Below are positions 25,414 through 34,977 of a DNA stretch of 64,000 nucleotides, in pieces (positions within the stretch are counted from its first letter, which is position 1; every line of letters begins with the position of its first letter). Under the pieces are notes generated by a model. It was given only the letters and a program-made list of their open reading frames with translations. It was not told the DNA's origin and made no database searches. The translations under genes and the position numbers were made by a program. This DNA comes from Herbaspirillum rubrisubalbicans (GTDB lineage: Bacteria > Pseudomonadota > Gammaproteobacteria > Burkholderiales > Burkholderiaceae_D), in assembly GCF_003719195.1 (NCBI RefSeq), contig NZ_CP024996.1, positions 186,001 to 250,000 on the forward strand. The letters run 5' to 3'.

Positions 25414-28194
25414 TCATGTGGAAAAAGGGGATCGATTCTGTTCTTCCGGCGTGGTCTGCGGCATGAGCGGAAGTTCAGTGGTGATGCGCGCGGGGCCATC
25501 CAACCAGATCTGCCCCGCATGAACCGTCAGCTCCCCCGGACACTGCACGGTAATATTGCCGCCCTCGATGGTGATGTTGGCCCCACCCGCGGTGGACAAG
25601 CTGATCTTCTTCGCCGCAGCCCAGTTGACGCCGGCATTGGCGCTGACCACCATCAACTGATCGCGCGCCTGCACGCTCATGCCATCAGCCTGCGCCTGTA
25701 CCGCGACATCACCTTGCGCGGCGATCATCTGCAAGCCGATACCCTGGTCACCGGCAGCACTGGCCCCCGCCAGCAGCCCGATGGCCTGCCGCGTGTGCAG
25801 TCGGAACTGGTGACCGCTGATGTGCTGCGCATCCTGGCCGGCCATCAGGCTGACGCTGCTGCCATTGGCCAATTGCAGATGCTGCCCTGCCACGACACCA
25901 AGTCCTTCCTTGGCGGCGATCTGGATGAGCGGCGTACTGCTGCCAGGCAGCGTCTGTCCCGCTATTTCTGCCTGACTGGCAACGGCCTGCTTCATCGCAT
26001 TCATCGCATCGAGCCCCTGGCTCATGCCTACGGTGCGGTGCGTGCGGGCTGCCTCGTCGAAGCTCTTGCTGATGTGCGCGGCCTGTCGCGCCATGGCCCG
26101 CAGGCCCGTGTTGTCCGCCGCCGGATCACGATGGTGGGCACGATGCTCCACCCGGTAGCTGGAAAACAGGATGCCTGCTCCGGCACGGATCACGCCATAA
26201 GCATCGGTGCGCAGTTCCAGACCGGTGCCGCGGAAACTGCCGCGATAATTGTCGGCACTGTGGATCAGGTGGCCCAGGTTCAGTTCGCTGCCAGCCTGCG
26301 TGGTCTTGAACTGGAGCCGCCCCTGGCCGTCGCTGTCATCGAAGAGCAACTGGTTGTAGCCCCAGCCACCGAATTCCTTGGAGCGGATGCCCCATTGCGC
26401 AGCCGGGTTGCGATGTCCGTCACGGTCGGCGCTGGCGCCATGCCAGGTCGGTGCCTGGGTGCCGGCCAGGTTGCCTTGTCCGCTGATGCCGGTATCGCTG
26501 GCCATGGCGAAGACCTCCATGCTGGAACAATCCTTCACCTCGCCTCCCGGCGTCGGTATCACGCCCCCCTCCCCACGGCCGTTGTAGAGCGCCCCGAGAA
26601 TAATCGGTCGCTCCAGGTCGTTTTCGATGAACTGCACCAGGACTTCTTGTCCGATGCGGGGCAGGAATTGCAGCCCCATGCCTGGTCCAGCACAGCCCTG
26701 GCCTACCCGCACCCAGCAGGTGGCCCCAGCATCGTCATGCCGGCCCTGCCAATGAAAACGGATGCGCACGCGGCCCAGCCGGTCACAGCAGATTTCATCG
26801 GGTCCGTTGGCCTGGGTTTCGCCCCAGTAGCCGACCACGATCGCGCTCTGGCTGCCGCGCGCCAGGGCATGGGGACGCCGCTGCAGGCCGGTGCCATCGG
26901 CCAGCACCGGACGCCAGGGGATGTCGGCGCGGATTGCTTCGAAGACATTGGCATGGCCCATGCGGCGCGCCAGATCGATCAAGCCTTGATCAGGGGCCAG
27001 CGTCGTGAGCGTGTTAGCAGAGCTGGCCTTGAGGCAGGCAGCGATAGCGTCTTCCAGCAAGACCGGCAAGGGACCGAACAACTCGGCCAGGGCAGCTTCG
27101 GTGTCGGCTGGCAAGTTGTTGACGCCCACACTGAGCAGTGCGAGCACGGCATATTCGCGTTCCTTCCCGGCCAGTGGTCCTTGCATCAAGGTCAAGCGCG
27201 TCCCAGCGCGCAAGCTACGCACCGTGCTGCGTGCGCGCCAGAGCTTGTTGCGGGCTTCGGCGGCTTCCATCATCAGGCGCGCATGGCGGTCTGCGGCCTG
27301 GCTGTCTTCATGGGCATCCAGGCCGACGCTGTCGTAGCTCTCCAGACGAGGTGCAGTGCGGCTGCCGAAGGCGTGATGGGTGGGGATGCTGGCGGCGATG
27401 GCTTGTTTGTTCTGGTCATCGTAGGACAGCAGCGTGTAGCTGGTCGCTTGCAGGCTGCGGCAAGCGGCCAGGGCCTGGACGCCGTCCTGCTGTTGCTGCT
27501 CCCTGGCGCCGTGAAAGCGGATGCCGCCATGGGCCGCGCTGGTGGGATCCTCGGGCAAGGCGCTACGCGCAGTGCTGTCGCCAAAGATCAGCAGGCGATG
27601 TCCCTGCGGGCTGGCCGCATGTTCCTCGATACGCCAGGAAAGCCCTTCTCCGGCTAGCAGGCGGCTGATGAAATCAAGATGGGTCTGCCGGTATTGCACG
27701 GTGTAGCTGCGCAGCGGCAAGCGATCCAGGTAGGCCAGCGCATCGGCGGACCAGTGCCAGTCAGCATGTTGTGGAAATTCTCGGAAGACATCCTCGATCA
27801 CGTCGAGCAGGCGCTTGTCTTGCCACACGCGGCTGGTGCTGGACTGTCCCAGCAGCCAGGGCCAAGGCGCCATGCGCAGGCGGTAGCGGCAGAAGCCGCC
27901 GTCGCCGCCCAGTTTGGTGACTTCATGGAGCAGGCCGCTGCAGCGATGCAGGCCACCATCGGCCAGGCGCATCTCCAGCGTGGCGCGGCAGCCCAGCAGG
28001 GACGCGGGCGATGGTTCCGCCTCCAGACTCAGGACGATCAACTCGCTGCTCCCCACCGCATGTAAAGCGTCGAGTGCGGCATAGGCTTCGACCAGGAAGC
28101 GATCTTCGTCCTGGTCGCTGACGTGCAGGCGATATAGCCGCGTCGCAGCAGAAAAGCGGATCAGGCGGGACAACAACGAGTCGGCGATATCCAT
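25414..28194 (-). CDS. vgrG: Type VI secretion system spike protein VgrG
   Basis: A 926-residue protein from the ATG at 28194 (a TTG at 28239 would add 15 residues). The N-terminal half holds the gp27/gp5-like spike, including RLYRLHVSD near the start, YRQTHLDFISRLLAGEGLSWRIEE, then DRLGRVRIRFHWQ and VRVGQGCAGPGMGLQFLPRIGQEVLV of the gp5 OB-fold. The C-terminal third is a DUF2345-type extension rich in Gly/Ala beta repeats, which often binds cargo. No adaptor (DUF4123, DUF2169), PAAR or Tss structural gene is in the window. It is an orphan vgrG island whose apparatus must lie elsewhere. Confidence 0.95.
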   Translation of the reverse strand: MDIADSLLSRLIRFSAATRLYRLHVSDQDEDRFLVEAYAALDALHAVGSSELIVLSLEAEPSPASLLGCRATLEMRLADGGLHRCSGLLHEVTKLGGDGGFCRYRLRMAPWPWLLGQSSTSRVWQDKRLLDVIEDVFREFPQHADWHWSADALAYLDRLPLRSYTVQYRQTHLDFISRLLAGEGLSWRIEEHAASPQGHRLLIFGDSTARSALPEDPTSAAHGGIRFHGAREQQQQDGVQALAACRSLQATSYTLLSYDDQNKQAIAASIPTHHAFGSRTAPRLESYDSVGLDAHEDSQAADRHARLMMEAAEARNKLWRARSTVRSLRAGTRLTLMQGPLAGKEREYAVLALLSVGVNNLPADTEAALAELFGPLPVLLEDAIAACLKASSANTLTTLAPDQGLIDLARRMGHANVFEAIRADIPWRPVLADGTGLQRRPHALARGSQSAIVVGYWGETQANGPDEICCDRLGRVRIRFHWQGRHDDAGATCWVRVGQGCAGPGMGLQFLPRIGQEVLVQFIENDLERPIILGALYNGRGEGGVIPTPGGEVKDCSSMEVFAMASDTGISGQGNLAGTQAPTWHGASADRDGHRNPAAQWGIRSKEFGGWGYNQLLFDDSDGQGRLQFKTTQAGSELNLGHLIHSADNYRGSFRGTGLELRTDAYGVIRAGAGILFSSYRVEHRAHHRDPAADNTGLRAMARQAAHISKSFDEAARTHRTVGMSQGLDAMNAMKQAVASQAEIAGQTLPGSSTPLIQIAAKEGLGVVAGQHLQLANGSSVSLMAGQDAQHISGHQFRLHTRQAIGLLAGASAAGDQGIGLQMIAAQGDVAVQAQADGMSVQARDQLMVVSANAGVNWAAAKKISLSTAGGANITIEGGNITVQCPGELTVHAGQIWLDGPARITTELPLMPQTTPEEQNRSPFST

Positions 28195-28566
28195 GAATGT
28201 GGTCAGGCGCAATGACGGGCCAACATTCTTGTTCGGCAAGTATGTCTTGCCAGAAAAACCACGAAAATCCTGGGTAAAGCTCGAAAGGAACCGAAGAATC
28301 CCTCGAATAATTTGGGATTTGTGCCGGCCTGACCCTTAGTGCATTAGCGCAGGCCAATTGAGAGCACGCACCGCACCGGAAGCCGCGACAGGTCTGGAAA
28401 TGGCGTCGATGCGCTACTGTTGTGAAAAATTTAAACTCGTATTAATAAAAGTTGCCGAATTAAATATTGGATATCTGCCTGAAATTCAGAATTAATATTG
28501 GCAACAAGCACATAGAATCCGCTTGCCCAATTCCTACCGATTCTGATCCGCTTCCGACTCCAGACC
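28195..28566. promoter_or_regulatory. Divergent promoter region between vgrG and putA
   Basis: This 372-bp gap is AT-rich from about 28420 to 28530, next to putA. It must hold promoters for both divergent genes. No named operator was recognised. An Lrp/PutR-type site is plausible but was not identified. Confidence 0.45.
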
Positions 28567-31500
28567 ATGACTACCGTCGCCTCCGCCGCGCCTGCGGCCA
28601 TCGCTTCCAGCCTGCCTTTCGGCGTTTTCCAGACCGAGTTGCTGGCGGCCCCCAGCTCGCTACGTGCGGCCATCACTGCCGCCTATCGCCGCGATGAGCG
28701 CGAGGCCGTGCAGTGGTTGCTGCAGCAGGTGCAGGGTGAGCAGCCTTGGAAGGAAGCCACCCAGCAATTGGCCAAGAAGCTGGTGCAGCAAGTGCGCGAG
28801 AAACGCACCCGCTCTTCCGGCGTGGATGCGTTGATGCATGAATTCTCGCTGTCCTCGGAAGAGGGCGTGGCCCTGATGTGCCTGGCCGAGGCGCTGCTGC
28901 GCATTCCCGACCGCCAGACCGCCGACCGCCTGATCGCCGACAAGATCAGCAAGGGCGATTGGCGCAAGCATCTGGGCGAGTCGCCCTCGCTGTTCGTCAA
29001 CGCCGCCACCTGGGGCTTGCTCATCACCGGCAAGCTGGTCTCCACCAGCAGCGAAAGCGGCCTCACGCAAGCCATTACCCGCCTGATCGGCAAGGGCGGC
29101 GAGCCGCTCATCCGCAAGGGCGTGGACCTGGCCATGCGCATGTTGGGCAACCAGTTCGTGACCGGCCAGACCATCGACGAAGCGCTGGAAAACAGCCGTG
29201 ACAACGAACAGCGCGGGTATCGCTATTCCTACGACATGCTGGGCGAAGCGGCGCTGACCATGCAGGATGCCGATGCCTATTACCAATCCTACGAACAAGC
29301 CATCCACGCCATCGGCCGCGCCTCCAATGGCCGTGGCATCAAGGACGGGCCGGGCATCTCGGTGAAACTCTCCGCGCTGCATCCGCGCTATTCGCGCGCC
29401 CAACGTGCGCGCGTGATGGGCGAGTTGCTGCCGCGCCTGAAGCAACTGCTGCTGCTGGTCAAGCAATACGATATCGGCCTGAACATCGATGCCGAAGAGG
29501 CTGATCGCCTGGAGCTGTCGCTGGACATGATGGAAGTGCTGGTGGCCGATCCCGACCTGGCCGGCTTCGAGGGCCTGGGTTTCGTGGTGCAGGGCTACCA
29601 GAAGCGCTGCCCCTTCGTGATCGACTACCTGGTCGACCTGGCGCGCCGTCATGGCCGCCGCCTGATGATCCGCCTGGTCAAGGGCGCCTACTGGGATAGC
29701 GAAATCAAGCGGGCCCAGGTTGATGGCCTGGAAGGCTACCCGGTCTATACCCGCAAGGTGCACACCGACCTGTCCTACCTGAGTTGCGCGCAAAAGCTGC
29801 TGGCGGCAACCGACGTGATCTATCCGCAGTTCGCCACCCACAATGCGCACACGCTCGCGGCCATCTACCACTGGGCACGCCAGCATCAGATCGATAACTA
29901 CGAATTCCAGTGCCTGCACGGCATGGGCGAGACCCTGTACGACCAGGTGGTCGGTGCCGACAAGCTGGGTAAGGCTTGCCGCATCTACGCGCCGGTCGGC
30001 TCGCACCAGACCTTGTTGGCCTACCTGGTGCGTCGCTTGCTGGAAAATGGCGCCAACTCTTCCTTCGTCAACCAGATCGTCGATGAAGCCGTGCCGTTGG
30101 AGCGCCTGGTGGCCGATCCCATCGAGACCGTGCGCGCCCAAGGTGGCGTGCCGCATCCGGCCATCGCTTTGCCGCATCAACTGTATGGCCAGGAGCGCAA
30201 GAATTCGGTCGGTATCGATCTGTCCAATGAATCGCGCCTGCAGCAGCTGGGCCAGTTGTTCGTTTCGATGGCCGACCAACAGTGGCAAGCCGCACCGCTG
30301 ATCGTGGGCGAACTGTCTGCGCAGGAGGCCCAGACCGTGCGCAATCCGGCCGATCATCGCGAAGTGGTGGGCCAGGTCATCGAAGCCAGCGTGGCCGATG
30401 TCGATACCGCACTCGCGGCAGCGACTGCCTATGCGCCGCAATGGCAAGCGACGCCAGCCGCTGAACGCGCCGCCATGCTGGAACGCGCGGCCGACCTGGT
30501 CGAAGCGCATATCGCCGAACTGATGGCGCTGGCCGTGCGCGAAGCCGGCAAGTCATTGCCCAATGCGATTGCCGAGGTGCGCGAAGCCGTGGATTTCCTG
30601 CGTTACTACGCCGTTGCCTCGCGCCATGACGGCAATGTGCTGGCCTGGGGCCCGGTGGTGTGCATCAGCCCGTGGAATTTCCCGCTGGCCATCTTCATCG
30701 GTGAAGTCAGCGCGGCCCTGGCCGCCGGCAACGTGGTGCTGGCCAAGCCGGCCGAGCAGACCGCCTTGATCGCCCACCGCGCCGTGCAACTGCTGCACCA
30801 AGCTGGCGTGCCGCGTGCGGCCCTGCAATTGCTGCCGGGCCGTGGCGAGACCGTGGGGGCGGCACTGACTTCGGATGTGCGCGTCAAGGGCGTGATCTTC
30901 ACCGGCTCCACCGAAGTGGCGCAACTGATCAATCGCACCCTGGCCCAGCGCAAGCATGATGATGGTGATGGCAGCGGTGAACATGGCGAGGTGCCGCTGA
31001 TTGCCGAGACCGGTGGCCAGAATGCGTTGATCGTCGATTCCTCCGCCCTGGCTGAACAGGTGGTGCAGGACGTGCTGTCCTCGGCCTTCGACAGCGCCGG
31101 CCAGCGTTGTTCGGCGCTGCGCATCCTGTGTCTGCAGGAAGATATCGCAGACCGCACCTTGGAGATGTTGAAGGGCGCCATGGCGGAGTTGCGGGTGGGG
31201 CGCCCTGATCGCCTGTCCACCGACATCGGGCCGGTCATCGATGCCGATGCACGCAACAAGCTGCTGGCCCACATCGAGCACATGCGCGCCACCGCTCGCG
31301 CGGTACACCAATTGCCGCTGGGAGAAGAGTGCCAGCATGGCACCTTCGTCGCGCCAACCGTGATCGAGATCGATGACCTGGCGCAGTTGCAGCGCGAAGT
31401 CTTCGGCCCGATCCTGCACGTGCTGCGCTATCGCCGCGATGCGCTGCCGCAACTGATCGATGCCATCAATGCCACCGGTTATGGCCTGACTCTGGGCGTA

Positions 31501-32265
31501 CATTCGCGCATCGATGAGACCATCGACTTCGTGGCCCAGCGCGCGCACGTGGGCAATATCTACGTCAACCGCAACATCGTCGGTGCCGTGGTGGGCGTGC
31601 AGCCCTTCGGCGGCGAAGGCAAGTCCGGCACCGGTCCCAAGGCCGGTGGTCCGCTCTATTTGAAGCGTCTGCAACGCAATGCGCAACTGCACGAGGAACT
31701 GACCCGTGCGCAACCTGCACAAGTGCCCAATACGCTGCTGGACAGCCTGCTGGACTGGGCCCGTACCCATGGCCACGAACGCCTGGCCGCCAGCGGCCAG
31801 CGCTATCACCGCGACAGCCTCTTGCAACGCAGTCTGCTGCTGCCTGGCCCTACCGGCGAGCGCAATACCCTGGGCTTTGCCCCGCGCGGTCTGGTGCTGT
31901 GCGTGGCTGGCAGCGTCGGTACGCTGTTGAATCAACTGGCCGCCGCCTTTGCCACCGGTAACACGGTGCTGGTCGATGAGGCGAGCGCCGCACTGCTGCC
32001 GGCGGGCTTGCCGGCGCCGGTGCGCACGGCCATCCGTTGTGCCAGCCAGCTCGATGCCGAGCCGCTGCAGGCGGCGCTGGTGGAGAGCCACCAGGCGGCT
32101 TCCTGGCGCGTGCGTTTGGCCGCGCGTGAGGGCGCGCTGGTGCCGCTGATCCTGTGCCGTGAAGACGGTGCCATTCCCTTGTGGCGTCTGCTGGCCGAGC
32201 GCGCGCTGTGCGTCAACACCACGGCCGCGGGTGGCAACGCCAGCCTGATGACCATTTCCGTGTAA
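28567..32265 (+). CDS. putA: Bifunctional proline dehydrogenase / L-glutamate gamma-semialdehyde dehydrogenase PutA
   Basis: A 1232-residue enzyme that oxidises L-proline to glutamate in two steps with substrate channelling. The FAD-dependent proline dehydrogenase half (about residues 100-530) has ISVKLSALHPRYSRAQR, RLVKGAYWDSEIK and the Y-x-x-x-G-S-H segment APVGSHQTLLAYLVRR. The aldehyde dehydrogenase half (about 590-1060) has SPWNFPLAIF, FTGSTEVA and the catalytic cysteine in DSAGQRCSALR. A C-terminal inactive aldehyde-dehydrogenase-like domain completes it. There is no N-terminal ribbon-helix-helix, so unlike E. coli PutA it should not bind DNA and needs a separate regulator. Confidence 0.96.
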   Translation: MTTVASAAPAAIASSLPFGVFQTELLAAPSSLRAAITAAYRRDEREAVQWLLQQVQGEQPWKEATQQLAKKLVQQVREKRTRSSGVDALMHEFSLSSEEGVALMCLAEALLRIPDRQTADRLIADKISKGDWRKHLGESPSLFVNAATWGLLITGKLVSTSSESGLTQAITRLIGKGGEPLIRKGVDLAMRMLGNQFVTGQTIDEALENSRDNEQRGYRYSYDMLGEAALTMQDADAYYQSYEQAIHAIGRASNGRGIKDGPGISVKLSALHPRYSRAQRARVMGELLPRLKQLLLLVKQYDIGLNIDAEEADRLELSLDMMEVLVADPDLAGFEGLGFVVQGYQKRCPFVIDYLVDLARRHGRRLMIRLVKGAYWDSEIKRAQVDGLEGYPVYTRKVHTDLSYLSCAQKLLAATDVIYPQFATHNAHTLAAIYHWARQHQIDNYEFQCLHGMGETLYDQVVGADKLGKACRIYAPVGSHQTLLAYLVRRLLENGANSSFVNQIVDEAVPLERLVADPIETVRAQGGVPHPAIALPHQLYGQERKNSVGIDLSNESRLQQLGQLFVSMADQQWQAAPLIVGELSAQEAQTVRNPADHREVVGQVIEASVADVDTALAAATAYAPQWQATPAAERAAMLERAADLVEAHIAELMALAVREAGKSLPNAIAEVREAVDFLRYYAVASRHDGNVLAWGPVVCISPWNFPLAIFIGEVSAALAAGNVVLAKPAEQTALIAHRAVQLLHQAGVPRAALQLLPGRGETVGAALTSDVRVKGVIFTGSTEVAQLINRTLAQRKHDDGDGSGEHGEVPLIAETGGQNALIVDSSALAEQVVQDVLSSAFDSAGQRCSALRILCLQEDIADRTLEMLKGAMAELRVGRPDRLSTDIGPVIDADARNKLLAHIEHMRATARAVHQLPLGEECQHGTFVAPTVIEIDDLAQLQREVFGPILHVLRYRRDALPQLIDAINATGYGLTLGVHSRIDETIDFVAQRAHVGNIYVNRNIVGAVVGVQPFGGEGKSGTGPKAGGPLYLKRLQRNAQLHEELTRAQPAQVPNTLLDSLLDWARTHGHERLAASGQRYHRDSLLQRSLLLPGPTGERNTLGFAPRGLVLCVAGSVGTLLNQLAAAFATGNTVLVDEASAALLPAGLPAPVRTAIRCASQLDAEPLQAALVESHQAASWRVRLAAREGALVPLILCREDGAIPLWRLLAERALCVNTTAAGGNASLMTISV

Positions 32266-32283
32266 GCACTCCTACCGTGCGAG

Positions 32284-32321
32284 ACGGGCGCCCCGGCCAT
32301 GAGGCCAGGGCGCCCGTTTTT
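32284..32321 (+). terminator. Terminator after putA
   Basis: ACGGGCGCC... pairs with ...GGGCGCCCGT around a CCGGCCATGAGGCCA inner hairpin, followed by TTTTTG. It is 18 bases after the putA stop. Confidence 0.85.
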
Positions 32322-32464
32322 GTTGCGGGCGTACAATATCGGCCTCGACGGCGGCGGCCGGGTCGCATGACTTGCAATCCGGCTGGCCAGCCCCATCTCG
32401 TCAGGAACGCGGACACGGCACGCAGTGTCTGCAGCTCCCAGGCACATATTGAACAGAGGCAAGC

Positions 32465-33001
32465 ATGGAACAATTTCACGGTACCACCATCCTTTCCGTC
32501 CGTCGCGGCAATCAGGTCGCGCTGGGCGGTGACGGCCAGGTGACGCTTGGCAACATCGTCATGAAGGGCAGTGCGCGCAAGGTGCGCAAGCTCTACCACG
32601 GCAAGGTTCTGGTCGGTTTCGCCGGCGGCACGGCCGACGCCTTCACTCTGCTCGACCTGTTCGAAGCCAAGCTGGAAAAGCACCAGGGCAACCTGATGCG
32701 GGCGTCGGTGGAACTGGCCAAGGACTGGCGTACCGACCGCATGTTGCGCCGTCTGGAGGCGATGCTCTTGTGCGCCGACAAGGAGACCACCCTGGTCATC
32801 ACCGGCAACGGCGACGTGCTCGAACCCAATGACGGTATTGGCGCCATCGGCTCCGGTGGCAGCTATGCGCAATCGGCGGCCAAGGCCCTGTACGACAACA
32901 CCGACCTGGCGCCGGCCGACATCGTCAAGAAATCCCTGACCATCGCCGGCGAGCTGTGCATCTACACCAACCTGAACCACATCATCGAGACGCTGGAATA
33001 A
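32465..33001 (+). CDS. hslV: ATP-dependent protease subunit HslV
   Basis: A 178-residue threonine peptidase of the HslUV complex. The catalytic threonine follows a six-residue propeptide (MEQFHG, then [11 protein letters not shown]). The segments [32 protein letters not shown] and [18 protein letters not shown] are conserved. It is followed by hslU after 64 bases. Together they degrade misfolded proteins in the cytoplasm. Confidence 0.98.
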   Translation: MEQFHGTTILSVRRGNQVALGGDGQVTLGNIVMKGSARKVRKLYHGKVLVGFAGGTADAFTLLDLFEAKLEKHQGNLMRASVELAKDWRTDRMLRRLEAMLLCADKETTLVITGNGDVLEPNDGIGAIGSGGSYAQSAAKALYDNTDLAPADIVKKSLTIAGELCIYTNLNHIIETLE

Positions 33002-33065
33002 GCCACGCGCAGCCACTTTTGCGCCCATTCCCCTGATGAATCGTCACAGCGAAAAGATCACCACC

Positions 33066-34412
33066 ATGAATATGACCCCCAAGGAAATCGTCTCCGAACT
33101 CGACAAGCACGTCGTCGGCCAAGCCCGCGCCAAGCGCGCGGTAGCCATCGCCCTGCGCAACCGCTGGCGCCGGCAGCAGATCGAGGAGCCGCTGCGCCAT
33201 GAGATCACGCCCAAGAACATCCTCATGATTGGCCCCACCGGTGTGGGCAAGACCGAGATTGCACGCCGCCTGGCCAAGCTGGCCGATGCGCCCTTCATCA
33301 AGATCGAAGCCACCAAGTTCACCGAAGTGGGTTACGTGGGGCGCGATGTGGATACCATCATTCGCGACCTGGTCGATATCGGCATCAAGCAGACGCGTGA
33401 ACTGGAAACCCGCAAGGTCCGCACCCGCGCCGAGGATGCCGCCGAGGACCGCATCCTGGACGTGCTGCTGCCCCCAGCACGCGATTTCGGTTTCACCCCC
33501 GATGGCAGCCATGCCGGCGGCGAGAAAGACGACAAGAACACCACCCGCCAGACCTTCCGCAAGCGCCTGCGCGAAGGGGCACTGGATGATCGCGAGATCG
33601 AACTGGAATTGAATGACGCCGCGCCGTCGATGGAAATCATGGCGCCTCCCGGTATGGAAGAAATGACCGAGCAGATCAAGTCCATGTTCTCGGGCCTGGG
33701 CAACCAGCGCAAGAAGGCGCGCAAGATCAAGATCAAGGAAGCCATGAAGCTGTTGATCGAGGAAGAGGCGGCCAAGCTGGTCAACGAGGAAGAGCTGAAG
33801 CAGAAGGCCATTGCCAACGTGGAGCAGAACGGCATCGTCTTCCTCGATGAGATCGACAAGATCGCCACCCGTTCGCAGAACGGCAATGCCGATGTGTCGC
33901 GCGCCGGCGTGCAGCGCGACCTGCTGCCGCTGGTGGAAGGCACCACCGTCAATACCAAGTACGGCATGATCAAGACCGATCACATTCTCTTCATTGCCTC
34001 GGGTGCTTTCCATTTGTCCAAGCCGTCGGACCTGATCCCCGAATTGCAGGGCCGCTTCCCGATCCGCGTCGAACTGGATTCGCTGTCCATTGCCGACTTC
34101 GAGCGCATCCTGACCGGTACCGATGCCTGCCTCACCAAGCAATACGAGGCGCTGCTGGCCACCGAAGGCGTCAAGATCGCGTTCGCCGACAGCGGCATCA
34201 AACGCCTTGCCGAGATCTCGCACACGGTCAATGAAAAGACTGAGAACATCGGTGCGCGTCGTCTCTATACGGTGATGGAAAAGCTGCTGGAAGAGATTTC
34301 CTTCACGGCCGGAGAAGCCGGCGTGGAGGGGCTGGAGATCGATGCCGACTATGTCAACGAACGCCTGGGTGAACTGGCCGTGGACGAAGACATGTCGCGC
34401 TACGTGCTGTAA
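33066..34412 (+). CDS. hslU: ATP-dependent protease ATPase subunit HslU
   Basis: A 448-residue AAA+ unfoldase that feeds substrates to HslV. It starts [19 protein letters not shown], close to E. coli HslU, so the ATG at 33066 is preferred to the in-frame one at 33036. Walker A is GPTGVGKTE, followed by [19 protein letters not shown]. The Walker B FLDEIDKI follows the I-domain (about residues 110-240). The C-terminal SRYVL tail inserts into HslV. Confidence 0.98.
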   Translation: MNMTPKEIVSELDKHVVGQARAKRAVAIALRNRWRRQQIEEPLRHEITPKNILMIGPTGVGKTEIARRLAKLADAPFIKIEATKFTEVGYVGRDVDTIIRDLVDIGIKQTRELETRKVRTRAEDAAEDRILDVLLPPARDFGFTPDGSHAGGEKDDKNTTRQTFRKRLREGALDDREIELELNDAAPSMEIMAPPGMEEMTEQIKSMFSGLGNQRKKARKIKIKEAMKLLIEEEAAKLVNEEELKQKAIANVEQNGIVFLDEIDKIATRSQNGNADVSRAGVQRDLLPLVEGTTVNTKYGMIKTDHILFIASGAFHLSKPSDLIPELQGRFPIRVELDSLSIADFERILTGTDACLTKQYEALLATEGVKIAFADSGIKRLAEISHTVNEKTENIGARRLYTVMEKLLEEISFTAGEAGVEGLEIDADYVNERLGELAVDEDMSRYVL

Positions 34413-34444
34413 TTGAAGCATTGCGTGTCGCCGAGGAGAATGCG

Positions 34445-34648
34445 ATGGCCAACAAGACTCTAGGAACGCGGCAGAAGCTGAGTTTTCGCGTGGAGCCATC
34501 GCAATCCCGACCGCGCAATCCAGTGGTCGTGGCAGCCCAGCAGCGCGCAGGCGGGGCCGGGCCACATCGCAAGAATGCCTCGGCACAACGGCAGCAATTG
34601 AAGTCGGAGCTGTTGAAGAAGCTGGTCGGTGGCGACAAGGATGAGTGA
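34445..34648 (+). CDS. Small basic hypothetical protein
   Basis: A 67-residue, Lys/Arg/Gln-rich protein beginning MANKTLGTRQKLSFRVEP. It has a good ribosome site (GAGGAGAATGCG) just before the ATG at 34445, and starts 32 bases after hslU. No signal or membrane segment is seen. I do not recognise the family. The strong ribosome site and the clean frame support it as real. Confidence 0.6.
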   Translation: MANKTLGTRQKLSFRVEPSQSRPRNPVVVAAQQRAGGAGPHRKNASAQRQQLKSELLKKLVGGDKDE

Positions 34649-34735
34649 GAACCACGCCTAAGCCGACCTATACACGTCTGTGCAACTGCTTCACCTGGTG
34701 CCAGCAAGATGTTTCAAAATGTTAGGATTTGATGA

Positions 34736-34764
34736 AAGCGCCGGTAGAGATACCGGCGCTTTTT
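34736..34764 (+). terminator. Terminator after the hslVU region
   Basis: AAGCGCCGGTA and TACCGGCGCTT form an 11-bp stem with a GAGA loop and a T run. It lies 87 bases after the small gene. Confidence 0.85.
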
Positions 34765-34977
34765 CCTTGCTACAGGCTATTTGCGAAGCAGGGCAATGCA
34801 AGAGCCGGACAAAGTGGCGATAAAAAAATACAACAATTGCCATTTCAATCTTTCGCTCCCGTCTAAAAAATGACTTCTATCGACCAAGGTGCAGTCATGC
34901 GCGACCAGAAGCATTAATGTTTGCCCATCCGACTGCAAGTGCGGATCCTCAAGACTATTTTTAGAGAAGGACGTCAC

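Noticed and set aside
25519..27657. 712-codon plus-strand frame opposite vgrG.
   Set aside because: Shadow of vgrG, whose spike motifs are clear on the minus strand.
20975..28194. The M23/GH19 protein read as a prophage endolysin with phage neighbours.
   Set aside because: No capsid, tail, holin or integrase genes are present. The adjacent gene is a type VI VgrG with a DUF2345-type extension, and the small neighbours carry export signals.
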